From Bacillus cereus G9842 (GTDB taxonomy: Bacteria; Bacillota; Bacilli; Bacillales; Bacillaceae_G): a DNA stretch of 64,000 nt. Within the stretch, counting starts at the first letter, position 1, and each line of letters opens with the position of its first letter. The translations under genes and the position numbers were made by a program. The notes below the pieces were generated by a model, which was not told the DNA's origin, did no database searches, and saw only the letters and a list, made by a program, of their open reading frames with translations. The stretch is from contig NC_011772.1 in assembly GCF_000021305.1 (NCBI RefSeq), positions 906,001 to 970,000 on the forward strand, given 5' to 3'. This document shows, one piece after another, positions 17,733 to 26,405 of this stretch.

Positions 17733-18706
17733 AAAAACGATTATTACTATGTATATGGATCATGACAGGAGTAATAGCTGGTTGTTCCTCGGAAAAATCC
17801 CATACGAATAAAGTGAACATAGACAAAGTAGAAATCGTTGCGCCAAACGTTCAAGGAGCAGGGTGGGACTTAACAGCGCGAGCGATGCAAAAAACGCTCA
17901 CAGAAGAAAAAATCTTCACAAAACCAATCACAGTCACAAACAAAGTAGGTGGCAGCGGTGATGTCGGATGGAAATATATGAAACAAAAAGGCGGTCACGT
18001 ACTGGCGATTAACTCAAGCTTACTCATAACGAACAACCTACTCGGCCACAGTAAACTAACATATAAAGACTTCACACCGCTCGCAACACTTGCATCAGAT
18101 TGGGAAGTTGTTGTCGTATCAAAAGACTCAAACATAGAAAACGCAAAGCAACTAATGGAACAACTAAAACAAAACAAGAAAAACTTCAAAATCGGCGTTG
18201 CCCCAGGCCTAGGAAACGACGATCACCTATCATTCGTACAAGTAAGCAAAGCATTCGGCATAAACCCTGCCGAACTACAATTCTTCGTCTACGAAAACAA
18301 AGAAAAAATCATAAACGCCCTAACGAACAAACAAATCAGCGCCGCAACCATGACCCTATCCGAAGCCGAAAAACAATACAAAGCCGGCAAAATAAAAATA
18401 CTAGCCGTATCCGCACCAAAACGACTAGACCGACTACCAGAAATCCCAACATGGAAAGAACAAGGAATCGACGTCATCTTCCAGCACTGGAAAGGAATTA
18501 TGGGCTCGAAAGATATGACAGAGGAAGAGGTTGCTTATTGGGATAGTGTTATTAAGAGGATGGTGGAGAGTGATAGTTGGAAGGGGATTTTGAGGGAGCG
18601 GGGTTGGGAGAGATTCTATAAGGATAGTGGGGAGAGTAGGGGGTTTTTGGAGGAGAGTGATGAGTGGTATGGAGAGATGGTTGGTGGAGATAGAGGAGAT
18701 AAGTAA
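17729..18706 (+). CDS. TctC-like tricarboxylate-binding lipoprotein
   Basis: The start is set at the ATG overlapping the regulator's stop; it gives a lipoprotein signal (lysine-arginine N-terminus, lipobox VIAGC at Cys19) and a 325-residue TctC-family protein. The family core can be seen: VEIVAPNVQGAGWDLTARA, then VTNKVGGSGDVGW and GVAPGLGNDDHLS. These proteins bind carboxylates and either feed a TctAB permease or act as co-sensors. No TctA/TctB gene follows, so a sensing role beside the kinase (as in the B. subtilis citST-yflP arrangement) is likely. Base composition switches sharply near 18490. Confidence 0.88.
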   Translation: MKKRLLLCIWIMTGVIAGCSSEKSHTNKVNIDKVEIVAPNVQGAGWDLTARAMQKTLTEEKIFTKPITVTNKVGGSGDVGWKYMKQKGGHVLAINSSLLITNNLLGHSKLTYKDFTPLATLASDWEVVVVSKDSNIENAKQLMEQLKQNKKNFKIGVAPGLGNDDHLSFVQVSKAFGINPAELQFFVYENKEKIINALTNKQISAATMTLSEAEKQYKAGKIKILAVSAPKRLDRLPEIPTWKEQGIDVIFQHWKGIMGSKDMTEEEVAYWDSVIKRMVESDSWKGILRERGWERFYKDSGESRGFLEESDEWYGEMVGGDRGDK

Positions 18707-18831
18707 TTTTAGTGTTTTGTACTTATAAAATATCGATATCACTCTTGATATATACATTTATATAAAAATTTCCTTTTATAAAAATAATACGTTATTATAA
18801 TTTTATAAGTTAAGATAGAAAGGGAAATAAA

Positions 18832-19029
18832 ATGGATGTTAATAATATAGAGTTACCAGAATCACTAAAAGAAGTACTTTGGGACGGGTGGATACTCCTT
18901 GGTGTCATATTTATTATATGTACTCTGCTTGTAATTATTAGATCTTATATACCAGATGATATTCTACCTATAATTAAAGGTGCTATAGCATTAGTTATTT
19001 TAGGTGGGATATTTTATTTAGGTCATTAA
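18832..19029 (+). CDS. Small two-span membrane protein, 65 aa
   Basis: A 65-residue protein with hydrophobic segments at about 19-37 and 46-63 joined by a short acidic loop (SYIPDDILP). GAAAGGGAAAT precedes the ATG. It lies 37 bases upstream of the Mrr-like nuclease and may be its operon partner. No family recognised. Confidence 0.55.
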   Translation: MDVNNIELPESLKEVLWDGWILLGVIFIICTLLVIIRSYIPDDILPIIKGAIALVILGGIFYLGH

Positions 19030-19066
19030 AGTAATTATTATAGTTTATGAGTAAAAAGGAGTTAAG

Positions 19067-19615
19067 ATGGCTAAGCGAAAGAAAAAGCAAGATGAATCAA
19101 TATTGGGATCTTTACTAGTTATTACGTTTTTCGGGGTGTTGTGGAAACCGGAATTTTTAGTGCCGATAGTAATGGTATCGGCAGCAATTATATTATTATA
19201 TATGTATGTGAATGTAAAAAAGCTAAGAGAACTTCGGCAATCAGGAATTTATGATATTGATAAAATGAGCGGACACCAGTTTGAAAAATATTTAGGAAGT
19301 CTATTTCCGGATTTGGGTTATAAAACAGAGATTACTAAAGCATCTAACGATTTTGGTGCAGATTTAATTTTGAGAAAAAATGATAAAAGAATCATTGTAC
19401 AGGCAAAACGCTATAAGAATAACGTTGGAATTAAATCTGTTCAGGAGATTGTTGGTGCAAAAGAATTTTATAAAGCTGATGAAACATGGGTTGTTACAAA
19501 TAGTGAATTTACAGCTGCAGCATACAAACTCGCTAAAGTGAATCGAGTTGTATTAATTAATAGAGAGAAACTTATTAAGTTAATTAGTCAGGGCAAACGA
19601 GAAAATAGAAATTAG
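19067..19615 (+). CDS. Membrane-anchored Mrr-like restriction endonuclease
   Basis: A 182-residue protein with one or two membrane segments at residues 15-50 and then an Mrr_cat/RecB-type nuclease fold. GHQFEKYLGSLF opens the domain, and the catalytic elements are Asp in NDFGADLIL and Gln-x-Lys in IVQAKRY. Mrr-type enzymes cut modified DNA; membrane-tethered versions are common in Firmicutes. AAAGGAG precedes it. Its terminator is the site of the group II intron. Confidence 0.88.
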   Translation: MAKRKKKQDESILGSLLVITFFGVLWKPEFLVPIVMVSAAIILLYMYVNVKKLRELRQSGIYDIDKMSGHQFEKYLGSLFPDLGYKTEITKASNDFGADLILRKNDKRIIVQAKRYKNNVGIKSVQEIVGAKEFYKADETWVVTNSEFTAAAYKLAKVNRVVLINREKLIKLISQGKRENRN

Positions 19616-19644
19616 TGATACAAAAGGTCAGGTATAGACTTATG

Positions 19645-19676
19645 GAAAAGGCACTATGAAAAGTGTCTTTTTGTTT
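19645..19676 (+). terminator. Terminator used as intron target
   Basis: AAAAGGCACT pairs with AGTGTCTTTT (one G-T pair), followed by TTTTTGTTTT. It ends the nuclease gene and directly precedes the group II intron. Confidence 0.75.
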
Positions 19677-19679
19677 TGC

Positions 19680-20826
19680 GTGCCCAGCTAAGCTGGGCAC
19701 TGCTTGCTGGTGAAAGTCCAGCCCCAAGTCGCCTAGTAGCTGACAGGCAACTGGTGGAGAAATCCTAAGGTTGAAGCCCTGTGACAAAGTAACTTCTATT
19801 TAGAAGTGCGAGCGAATCAGCAGACCGTAACATAAAGTGAACCTTGCCGCCTCGTTAAAAGATACCTAGCAATAGGATAAAGGGAAGTTGAGCCTGGTGA
19901 ATATAGGCGAAAACCATGGAAGATATGAAGAACTTGGAAATACAGCATCGAAGAATCCGTGACCGAAGAGTGTTAAAACTCATTAGAAAATGGCTGGAAG
20001 CGTGAATCATGGAACATGCGCAATTTCATGCAACGACAGTAGGTACACCACAAGGTGGCGTGATATCTCCGTTACTTTCTAATATATATTTAAACTATAT
20101 GGACACCATGTGGGAAAAGAAGTGTAAACACTTGGGGGAACTGATTCGATATGCCGATGACTTTGTCATCGTATGTCAAACAAAACAATAAGCACTAGAA
20201 AGTATTCGGATACTACAATCCATTATGAATAAGTTAGAACTTACAATCCATACAGAAAAGTCAAAGCTAGTGAATACGTGGGATGGCAACGAGGGATTTG
20301 ATTTTCTAGGATTTCACCATCGAAAATACCCTAAACCTGTGAAAGGCGGGAAGAAAGTGTATGTGATGGCGCATATTCCGAGCCAGAAAGCCATGAAGAA
20401 AATGCGAGAACGCATTAAAAGATACACAGAGCCGAGGAACAAACCGTATTTACAATTAGAAGAGATGGTAAAAGGTTTAAATAGAATTCTACAAGGGTTC
20501 ACGAACTATTATAGTGTATCTTCAATTGGACAGAGGTGGCTATGCAAAATAGATTGGTATGTCCTAGAACGGTTGAACCTTTTCTGGAATAAGAAAAGAA
20601 ATATTTGAAAGAAACATGGCTGTATCAAGGAATTGATAAAGAAAACAACATACATACTCGTGAAAGTAGGAAGCTAGAACAAACTGAAAGATAAAGAAGG
20701 AAGAACATCAGAAATCCGTATGAGGGAAAACTTCACGTACGGTTTGATGAGGGGAAGCTGAAACAGAAAAGAGATGGCGAAGCCATCCCTAAAGAAATTT
20801 AATCTGTTTCAGTTTTCTACTCTACG
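19680..20826 (+). mobile_element. Decayed class C group II intron
   Basis: It begins with GTGCCCAGC (a perfect 9-bp hairpin) and ribozyme domain I-type sequence up to about 19900. It ends with a domain V-like hairpin (CCGTATGAGG... ACGTACGG, about 20718-20745), a domain VI stem (CTGAAACAG / CTGTTTCAG) and a 3' end near CTACTCTAC. The position just downstream of a terminator T-tract is typical of class C introns. It is about 1.15 kb, much shorter than a full element, because the first half of the reverse transcriptase is missing. Confidence 0.75.
19926..20608 (+). pseudogene. Group II intron reverse transcriptase/maturase fragment
   Basis: Only the middle and end remain: QHRRIRDRRVLKLIRKWLEA, then GTPQGGVISPLLSNIYLNY (RT box 4), the catalytic YADD in RYADDFVIVC, and the maturase thumb/X region (GLNRILQGFTNYYSV, ERLNLFWNKK). 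In-frame stops occur at about 20005 and at 20189-20191. There is no endonuclease domain, as in class C enzymes. The N-terminal RT motifs are deleted, so it is inactive. Confidence 0.8.
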
Positions 20827-20829
20827 ACA

Positions 20830-21460
20830 AAAGGCACTGCTATTTATGAATTAAATACAATAGTATTACAGGACTTAAGATGATATTTTAGTTAGAATAA
20901 TTTCTTTATAGGGAATGATTGGGTTTTTGGTTTGATTGAATTTTATGTTATTTCTGGCTGTTTATTTGTTTTGAACTTAAGATATTCAAATTTTTTAAAT
21001 AAGGATTTCTCATACATAAACGCTTATTCTCTAGTTTGTAGCGTCTAGTAAAATTTCAATAAAAGTTTGTCCTTTAGTAATAGCCGCCTATGTATAGAGT
21101 TTTTTCTCTGATCGTTAGAGCATATACTCTACCTTCGATGATTTGTTTTGTAAGAAGGTACTATATAGCATATTTTGTTTTGGTTAGTATTTTTATATAC
21201 GGAATTGATTAAGTCAGTTTTGAATGTAAATTTAGTTGGTGAGATTAGGATGTATTCTTTTTTATTGTACAGTATAATTGATTTTTTTAGGGAATAATAT
21301 TAGGTATAAGTGTTTTAATATGTAAAGTTTCTATTCTAACTGTTTTGATAATTAAGACCTCTGCTCTTTTAATTTATTCGATGAAGGATTAAATAAGCTA
21401 ACAACGCGCAAAAAATTATGTCTAAAGATAAAGAATGAGTGAGAAACGATCGCCAGTTAA
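20830..21460. other. Intergenic, no gene seen
   Basis: About 630 bp of very AT-rich DNA with short frames only and no ribosome site; no coding or RNA feature could be supported. Confidence 0.5.
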
Positions 21461-21466
21461 GTTAAC

Positions 21467-21494
21467 TTGAAATAAGTATAAAAAATGGTATAAT
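21467..21494 (+). promoter_or_regulatory. Promoter of the BsuMI-like operon
   Basis: TTGAAA (21467-21472) and TATAAT (21489-21494) with a 16-bp spacer, about 110 bp before the first methyltransferase gene. Confidence 0.65.
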
Positions 21495-21602
21495 AATTGC
21501 GTATTCCTCTATCACTTATTCGGGTGAAAACTTGTATTAATGGGTAGGGTTTTATTTATATATAAAATTAGAACAGATGTTCTTGATTGAGGTAATGAAT
21601 AA

Positions 21603-23009
21603 ATGAATTTAATTAAAGAAATAGAAAATGTGATTAATGTTTCATTTGAAAAACAAAATTATATTGATATAGAAGCTAATAGCAGGGTGTTTAATCGTAT
21701 AGGATATACTATTGAAAGTTATAATATTAATAATGATGAATTTAATTCGAAGGTGTCAACTTTATCAAAAACATTTTGCTATCCTGAGAACCCAAATTGT
21801 TGTAGTTGTCCTATCCAAATGTTTTGTAGAAATGGTAGAGAATTAAAGAAAGAAACAATGGATAAAAAAATTCCTTTTATCGATTTGTTTTGTGGAGCAG
21901 GTGGATTATCAGTGGGGCTAGAACAATATAATTTTGAGCCGATTTTTGCTTTGGATTTTGATTTATCTGCATCTAAATCGTATCTCTTTAACAGACCATT
22001 TTTGAGTGAAAGTTCTTTTTACAATGGGGATATTAAAGAGTTCCTATTGCATAATGACTTGCCTAAAGCTCCTGTAATAGTAGGAGGACCGCCATGTCAG
22101 GGGTTTAGTAATGCTAACAGACAGAGACTATCAGATGATCCCAGAAATATTCTTTATAAAGACTTTATTCAGTGTGTACAAAAATCTGAAGCGAATTTGT
22201 GTGTTATAGAGAATGTACCTGGTATGTTGAAGGTTGAAAATCAAGTTATTCAAGATTTTGCTGATATTGGATTTATGATTAAGCCGTTTCCGTTTAATAC
22301 AAAAGACTTTGGATATCCTCAGAATAGGAATAGAGTTTTTTGGTTAGGAATAAAAACAACAAATATAATTTTATTTAATCAAATCTGTAATTTGTTTGAG
22401 TCTGTTTTATATGAAAGAATGTATAGTTCGGATTTTAATCTTGAAGATGCGATTTGTGATTTGCCTCCTTTAGAAGCAAAAACGCTTAAGAACTCAACTA
22501 ATATTGAGAATGAAAAATGGGGCTATACCATTGCAGAACAAAGAATTTTTGATTCAAGTTATTCAAATTTATTAAATAATGGTAGGTTAGAATCTTTTCT
22601 TTTTAACCACAGAACCAAGTATAACAATGATCGAGATATTGAAATTTATAGAAGGTTGTTGCCAGGAGAAAAGTCAGATGCAAAATCTATTCAAGATATA
22701 ATGCCTTATAAGAGTCGAAATGAAATTTTTAAAGATAAATTTTATAAATTAGAACCTCAAAAACCTTCCAAAACAATTACTGCTCATATGTATTATGATT
22801 GTCATATGTATATACATCCTTATCAGGCAAGAGGATTAACTCCAAGGGAGGCTGCTAGAATACAGGGGTTTCCTGATAATTATTATTTTTTAGGAAGACC
22901 TAATGAGTGGTATAGGCAGGTTGGAAATGCGGTTAGCCCATTAGCTTCTAGGCATATAGGGAAAGCGCTAGAAAGAATACTGACTGAATACGAGGATGAA
23001 ATTTTATGA
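21603..23009 (+). CDS. DNA (cytosine-5) methyltransferase 1 with possible Fe-S N-terminus
   Basis: A 468-residue enzyme. The C5-methyltransferase motifs are in order: I FIDLFCGAGGLSVGL, IV with catalytic Cys165 in GGPPCQGFSN, VI IENV, VIII QNRNRVFWLG, IX TPREAARIQGFPD and X YRQVGNAVSP. Before motif I, residues 59-75 hold C-X6-C-X2-C-X5-C, the exact spacing of the endonuclease III [4Fe-4S] loop. The stop overlaps the next gene (TGATA/ATGA-type). With methyltransferase 2 it should protect the host site, as YdiO/YdiP do for BsuMI. There is no strong ribosome site (TTGAGGTAATGAATAA). Confidence 0.92.
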   Translation: MNLIKEIENVINVSFEKQNYIDIEANSRVFNRIGYTIESYNINNDEFNSKVSTLSKTFCYPENPNCCSCPIQMFCRNGRELKKETMDKKIPFIDLFCGAGGLSVGLEQYNFEPIFALDFDLSASKSYLFNRPFLSESSFYNGDIKEFLLHNDLPKAPVIVGGPPCQGFSNANRQRLSDDPRNILYKDFIQCVQKSEANLCVIENVPGMLKVENQVIQDFADIGFMIKPFPFNTKDFGYPQNRNRVFWLGIKTTNIILFNQICNLFESVLYERMYSSDFNLEDAICDLPPLEAKTLKNSTNIENEKWGYTIAEQRIFDSSYSNLLNNGRLESFLFNHRTKYNNDRDIEIYRRLLPGEKSDAKSIQDIMPYKSRNEIFKDKFYKLEPQKPSKTITAHMYYDCHMYIHPYQARGLTPREAARIQGFPDNYYFLGRPNEWYRQVGNAVSPLASRHIGKALERILTEYEDEIL

Positions 23010-24052
23010 TATTGAAATATTTGGATTTATTTGCAGGTATTGGAGGGTTTAGGCAAGCGTTAATCAATTCAAGCCTAAAGAATGTTAAGTTTGAACCAAT
23101 TGGTTATTGTGAAATTGAAAAGAAATGTCAATTAGTATATAATGAAATATTTGGAACTGACGGGGAAGTAATAGTAGATGATGTAAAAAAGATATTTTCT
23201 CCTGATATGGTTAATGTAGATGGAAGTAAAAAACTACCAGAATTTGACCTCCTTTTAGGAGGATTTCCTTGTCAGCCGTTCTCAAATGTTGGCTATCGAA
23301 AAGGATTAGAGGATCCTAGGGGAGAGTTGTTTTTTGAGATAGTTAGAATTCTTAGACATTATAAACCTAGTTTTTTTATTTTAGAAAATGTCTCAAAGAT
23401 CTCGAGTGTGAGCTCTGGAGACGCACTGAAGACTATAATTAGCGAACTTGAGGAGGCAGGTTATAATGTCCATCTTTGGGATTTGTATGCTGATCATTAT
23501 GGTTTACCACAAAAAAGGAGAAGATTGTTCTTCTGTGGTGTTTTAAGAGAATATTCGATTGGTAATGAATTGTTATTAGAACCGCAACCTATCCCTAGAG
23601 AAGAGTGGAAATATCCAACGACTTGGCATTTATTAGAGAAAGAAATGAATCCACGGCACTTAATCCCTACTAAAACTAGGGAAACTGTTTTAAGACCAAA
23701 TCCAAAATGGATGGGGAATTTGCAGATAGATCGTCCAATTGCACGGCCAATTACCGCTTCAATGTCTAAATGGCATAGAGCTAATCAAGACAATTATTTT
23801 AGTGCAACATATGTGAGCCCAAATAATCCTAATCCATATATAAGTCCTATAGTTGATATGGAGAAAGAACCTATAAGAAGAATTACGCCATTAGAAGGAT
23901 TTAGAATTCAAGGTTTTCCTGATATTTATGCTGAAATATGTGAAGTTCATAAAATCTCCTTCTCTGCAACATATAAAATGATAGGCAATGCAGTACCTGT
24001 TAATCTAGCTACTAGTGTAATTGATCATTTTCTCGCAAATTATTTAAAGTAA
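23006..24052 (+). CDS. DNA (cytosine-5) methyltransferase 2
   Basis: A 348-residue enzyme with YLDLFAGIGGFRQAL (motif I), Cys89 in GGFPCQPFSN (motif IV), FILENV (VI), PQKRRRLFFCG (VIII), GFRIQGFPD (IX) and MIGNAVPVNLA (X). Its ATG overlaps the end of the first methyltransferase, so the two are translationally coupled. In BsuMI and LlaJI two C5 enzymes work together, either on each strand of the site or as one unit. Full length for the family, no damage seen. Confidence 0.93.
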   Translation: MILKYLDLFAGIGGFRQALINSSLKNVKFEPIGYCEIEKKCQLVYNEIFGTDGEVIVDDVKKIFSPDMVNVDGSKKLPEFDLLLGGFPCQPFSNVGYRKGLEDPRGELFFEIVRILRHYKPSFFILENVSKISSVSSGDALKTIISELEEAGYNVHLWDLYADHYGLPQKRRRLFFCGVLREYSIGNELLLEPQPIPREEWKYPTTWHLLEKEMNPRHLIPTKTRETVLRPNPKWMGNLQIDRPIARPITASMSKWHRANQDNYFSATYVSPNNPNPYISPIVDMEKEPIRRITPLEGFRIQGFPDIYAEICEVHKISFSATYKMIGNAVPVNLATSVIDHFLANYLK

Positions 24053-24139
24053 GGTTGAAATGCTTTTAGCGTTTCGCCTTTTTTTATTATATACTTTATT
24101 TAAGGATATATTTACCTATTAAGAAAAGGATGAAATAAG

Positions 24140-25183
24140 ATGAGTAATACATATGGACAAGAAATAAAAAATTTTATGCAAAACGATAGTGAAGCTAATA
24201 ACAAGATCTCAGATATGCCTAAAGAGGTAAATGTATATGAGAATACAAGAAGCTTAGAATCTAGTAAGAATATTGAATTGAATTTTAATTTAGTAATTAA
24301 TATTTTAAGAAAAGAATTGGATTACGTAGTAGATGGTAGTTTTAATTGGAATAATGTGGTTGGTTTGCTAGTGGTACCACTAAGTGAGACGGATAGTAAA
24401 AATAAAGTAAGAGGAGCAAGTCATTCAACCAATATCCAATTAACTGATTCGATTCTTACAAAACCAGGACGGAGTAAGACAGAAGATTTTTTTCCAAGTC
24501 TAATTGTAAATGAAACTTTTTCTAAGTGGAGATTAGCAGTTAATGCGAGAATGAGTAAAAAAAATATTGCAAAATTAAAAGGTATCGATGTGGAAAACGG
24601 TTGGATAAATGACAAGATTGAAATTAAAAGGAGAACTAATCTCAATGGAGGACAGAATCCTGTAATACACATATGCTATTTGGATAATTTGGACCCAATA
24701 CGGGCTGAATTATGGCCAAATGATTATTTAATTTTGGTTAAACAAAAAAACAAAACAACATATGAAGCGTTTGGATTGAAGTCTGATATTGTATTAGTAA
24801 ATAATAAAACACTTTATATTGCTGAGAATAGTAAAAATGATCAGACCACGTTTATGTTAAATGAATTATTAGCGGAGCCTCGCATCTTTATAAGAATCTT
24901 TGACAAAATACTTAATCAAAAAGAGTTAATTTTTAATATAAATGAAAATGATCCACAATATGAAGTCGCAGATGAGATTTGGGTGCTGGATGAGATTAGT
25001 AAGCAGGTGACTCATAGATTAGAGGTTGAAAATGTAGATAATGAAGCAAGGATAGTTAACTTTAAGATTAAAAATGAATTAGAGTATCCTGTTTCATTAG
25101 AAAAGTTAAAAGAGTATGGCTTATCTAATGAATTAGAAAGAAGTATATTAGAATTGATTGATAATTTAGATGCTAGTTCATAA
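24140..25183 (+). CDS. Putative third subunit of the BsuMI-like restriction system
   Basis: A 347-residue soluble protein I cannot place by motif. It lies between the methyltransferases and the McrB-like gene, the position of ydiR in the B. subtilis BsuMI operon. It contains DSILTKPGRSKTEDFFPSL near residue 115 and an Asn/Lys-rich central part with VIHICYLDNLDPIRAELWPND; the C-terminal 60 residues look helical and acidic. AAAGGATGAAATAAG precedes the ATG. A site-recognition or endonuclease-subunit role is inferred from position only. Confidence 0.6.
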   Translation: MSNTYGQEIKNFMQNDSEANNKISDMPKEVNVYENTRSLESSKNIELNFNLVINILRKELDYVVDGSFNWNNVVGLLVVPLSETDSKNKVRGASHSTNIQLTDSILTKPGRSKTEDFFPSLIVNETFSKWRLAVNARMSKKNIAKLKGIDVENGWINDKIEIKRRTNLNGGQNPVIHICYLDNLDPIRAELWPNDYLILVKQKNKTTYEAFGLKSDIVLVNNKTLYIAENSKNDQTTFMLNELLAEPRIFIRIFDKILNQKELIFNINENDPQYEVADEIWVLDEISKQVTHRLEVENVDNEARIVNFKIKNELEYPVSLEKLKEYGLSNELERSILELIDNLDASS

Positions 25184-25275
25184 GAAGTTTAGAAATAAAA
25201 AAATGGATTACTAGATAATTTATTTGTTCTTTGGGTATAAATAAGTTTTATTATTATAAAATAAAGGAGTTTATT

Positions 25276-26334
25276 ATGGCATTTATTTTGGAAAAAAAGA
25301 TAAGGGATTCGATATTAAGAGACATTGGATATCCTGTTATACCGATTCCTAAAGAAAAAAACATTCCTCATAACTTAATAGTATATGGGGCTCCTGGTAC
25401 AGGTAAAAGTAATTATTTAGAGGGTTATATAAAAGATTATTTCTCGGAGGATTCTTTGCATACAAGAATAACTTTTCATCCGGCATATTCTTATGGTAAT
25501 TTTGTTGGTAGTTACAAGCCAGTACCATTGTATAAGGAAAACAATTCAGATACCATTTATTCACAAAATTTTACTACTAAATTTGGATATGAGCCCTTAA
25601 TAGATTATCAGTTTGTTCCTGGTCCTTTTATAGAAATGCTTTGTAGAGCTATTGAAAACCCTAAATCAAACTTTGTACTTTTAATTGAAGAGATTAATCG
25701 TGCTAATGTTGCGTCTGTTTTTGGGGATGTTTTCCAACTTTTAGACCGAGAAAAAGGAGAGAGCAAATACTCAGTAACATTTAATGCAGACGTGATGAAT
25801 TATTTAAAGAGCAGAAATGGAATTATAAAAAATTTAAATACTGGAAATAAGGTAAGAATTCCTGCTAATTTGTATATCTGGGCAACAATGAATAGTAGTG
25901 ATCAGGGAGTATTACCCCTAGATGCCGCTTTTAAAAGAAGATGGTCCTTTAAATATATGGCTTTAAATGAAAATGAAAATATTATTGATTCTTGGAAAAT
26001 ATACTTTAAATTTCATGAGAATCCTATTAGTTGGAATAAATTAAGGAAGAAAATAAATGAAAGGCTTAAAGAATATGTGTCTGAAGATAAGTTATTAGGT
26101 CCTTTTTTTCTTAAAGAAAATGAATTACCTAGTAGTTCAGCAAGTCAGGATGAGCATGATATTTTTATTAATAAATTATTATTGTATCTTAAAGAAGATG
26201 TGCTAAGACATAGTACTTCAGATGAAATTTTTATTGATAATTTATTATCTGATGTAGTACAAAAGTATCAAGATGGGAAAGAAAATATATTTAAATTTGT
26301 ATTAGATGATCTTGAGTTTGAGGTTGTTGATTAA
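25276..26334 (+). CDS. McrB-like AAA+ NTPase restriction subunit
   Basis: The ATG at 25276 is chosen because AAAGGAG lies 6 bases upstream; the product is 352 residues. It has Walker A GAPGTGKS (residues 38-45), Walker B LLIEEINRANVASVFGD and the McrB-type sensor MNSSDQGVLPLDAAFKRRW. McrB-family motors assemble on DNA and drive the McrC nuclease. There is no N-terminal DNA-binding domain, so recognition must come from another subunit, perhaps the preceding gene. Equivalent to YdiS of BsuMI or R1 of LlaJI. Confidence 0.88.
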   Translation: MAFILEKKIRDSILRDIGYPVIPIPKEKNIPHNLIVYGAPGTGKSNYLEGYIKDYFSEDSLHTRITFHPAYSYGNFVGSYKPVPLYKENNSDTIYSQNFTTKFGYEPLIDYQFVPGPFIEMLCRAIENPKSNFVLLIEEINRANVASVFGDVFQLLDREKGESKYSVTFNADVMNYLKSRNGIIKNLNTGNKVRIPANLYIWATMNSSDQGVLPLDAAFKRRWSFKYMALNENENIIDSWKIYFKFHENPISWNKLRKKINERLKEYVSEDKLLGPFFLKENELPSSSASQDEHDIFINKLLLYLKEDVLRHSTSDEIFIDNLLSDVVQKYQDGKENIFKFVLDDLEFEVVD

Positions 26335-26405
26335 AGCAAAACATCGAGCAGGAGAGAAAAAGAGAAATTTGACTTAAGTGAAAAAGGGGATTGGGAAAAA
26401 TATAC

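Noticed and set aside
18100..18546. Arginine/threonine-rich frame on the plus strand
   Set aside because: It overlaps the TctC-like gene in another frame; the A/C-rich codons of that gene keep other frames open by composition.
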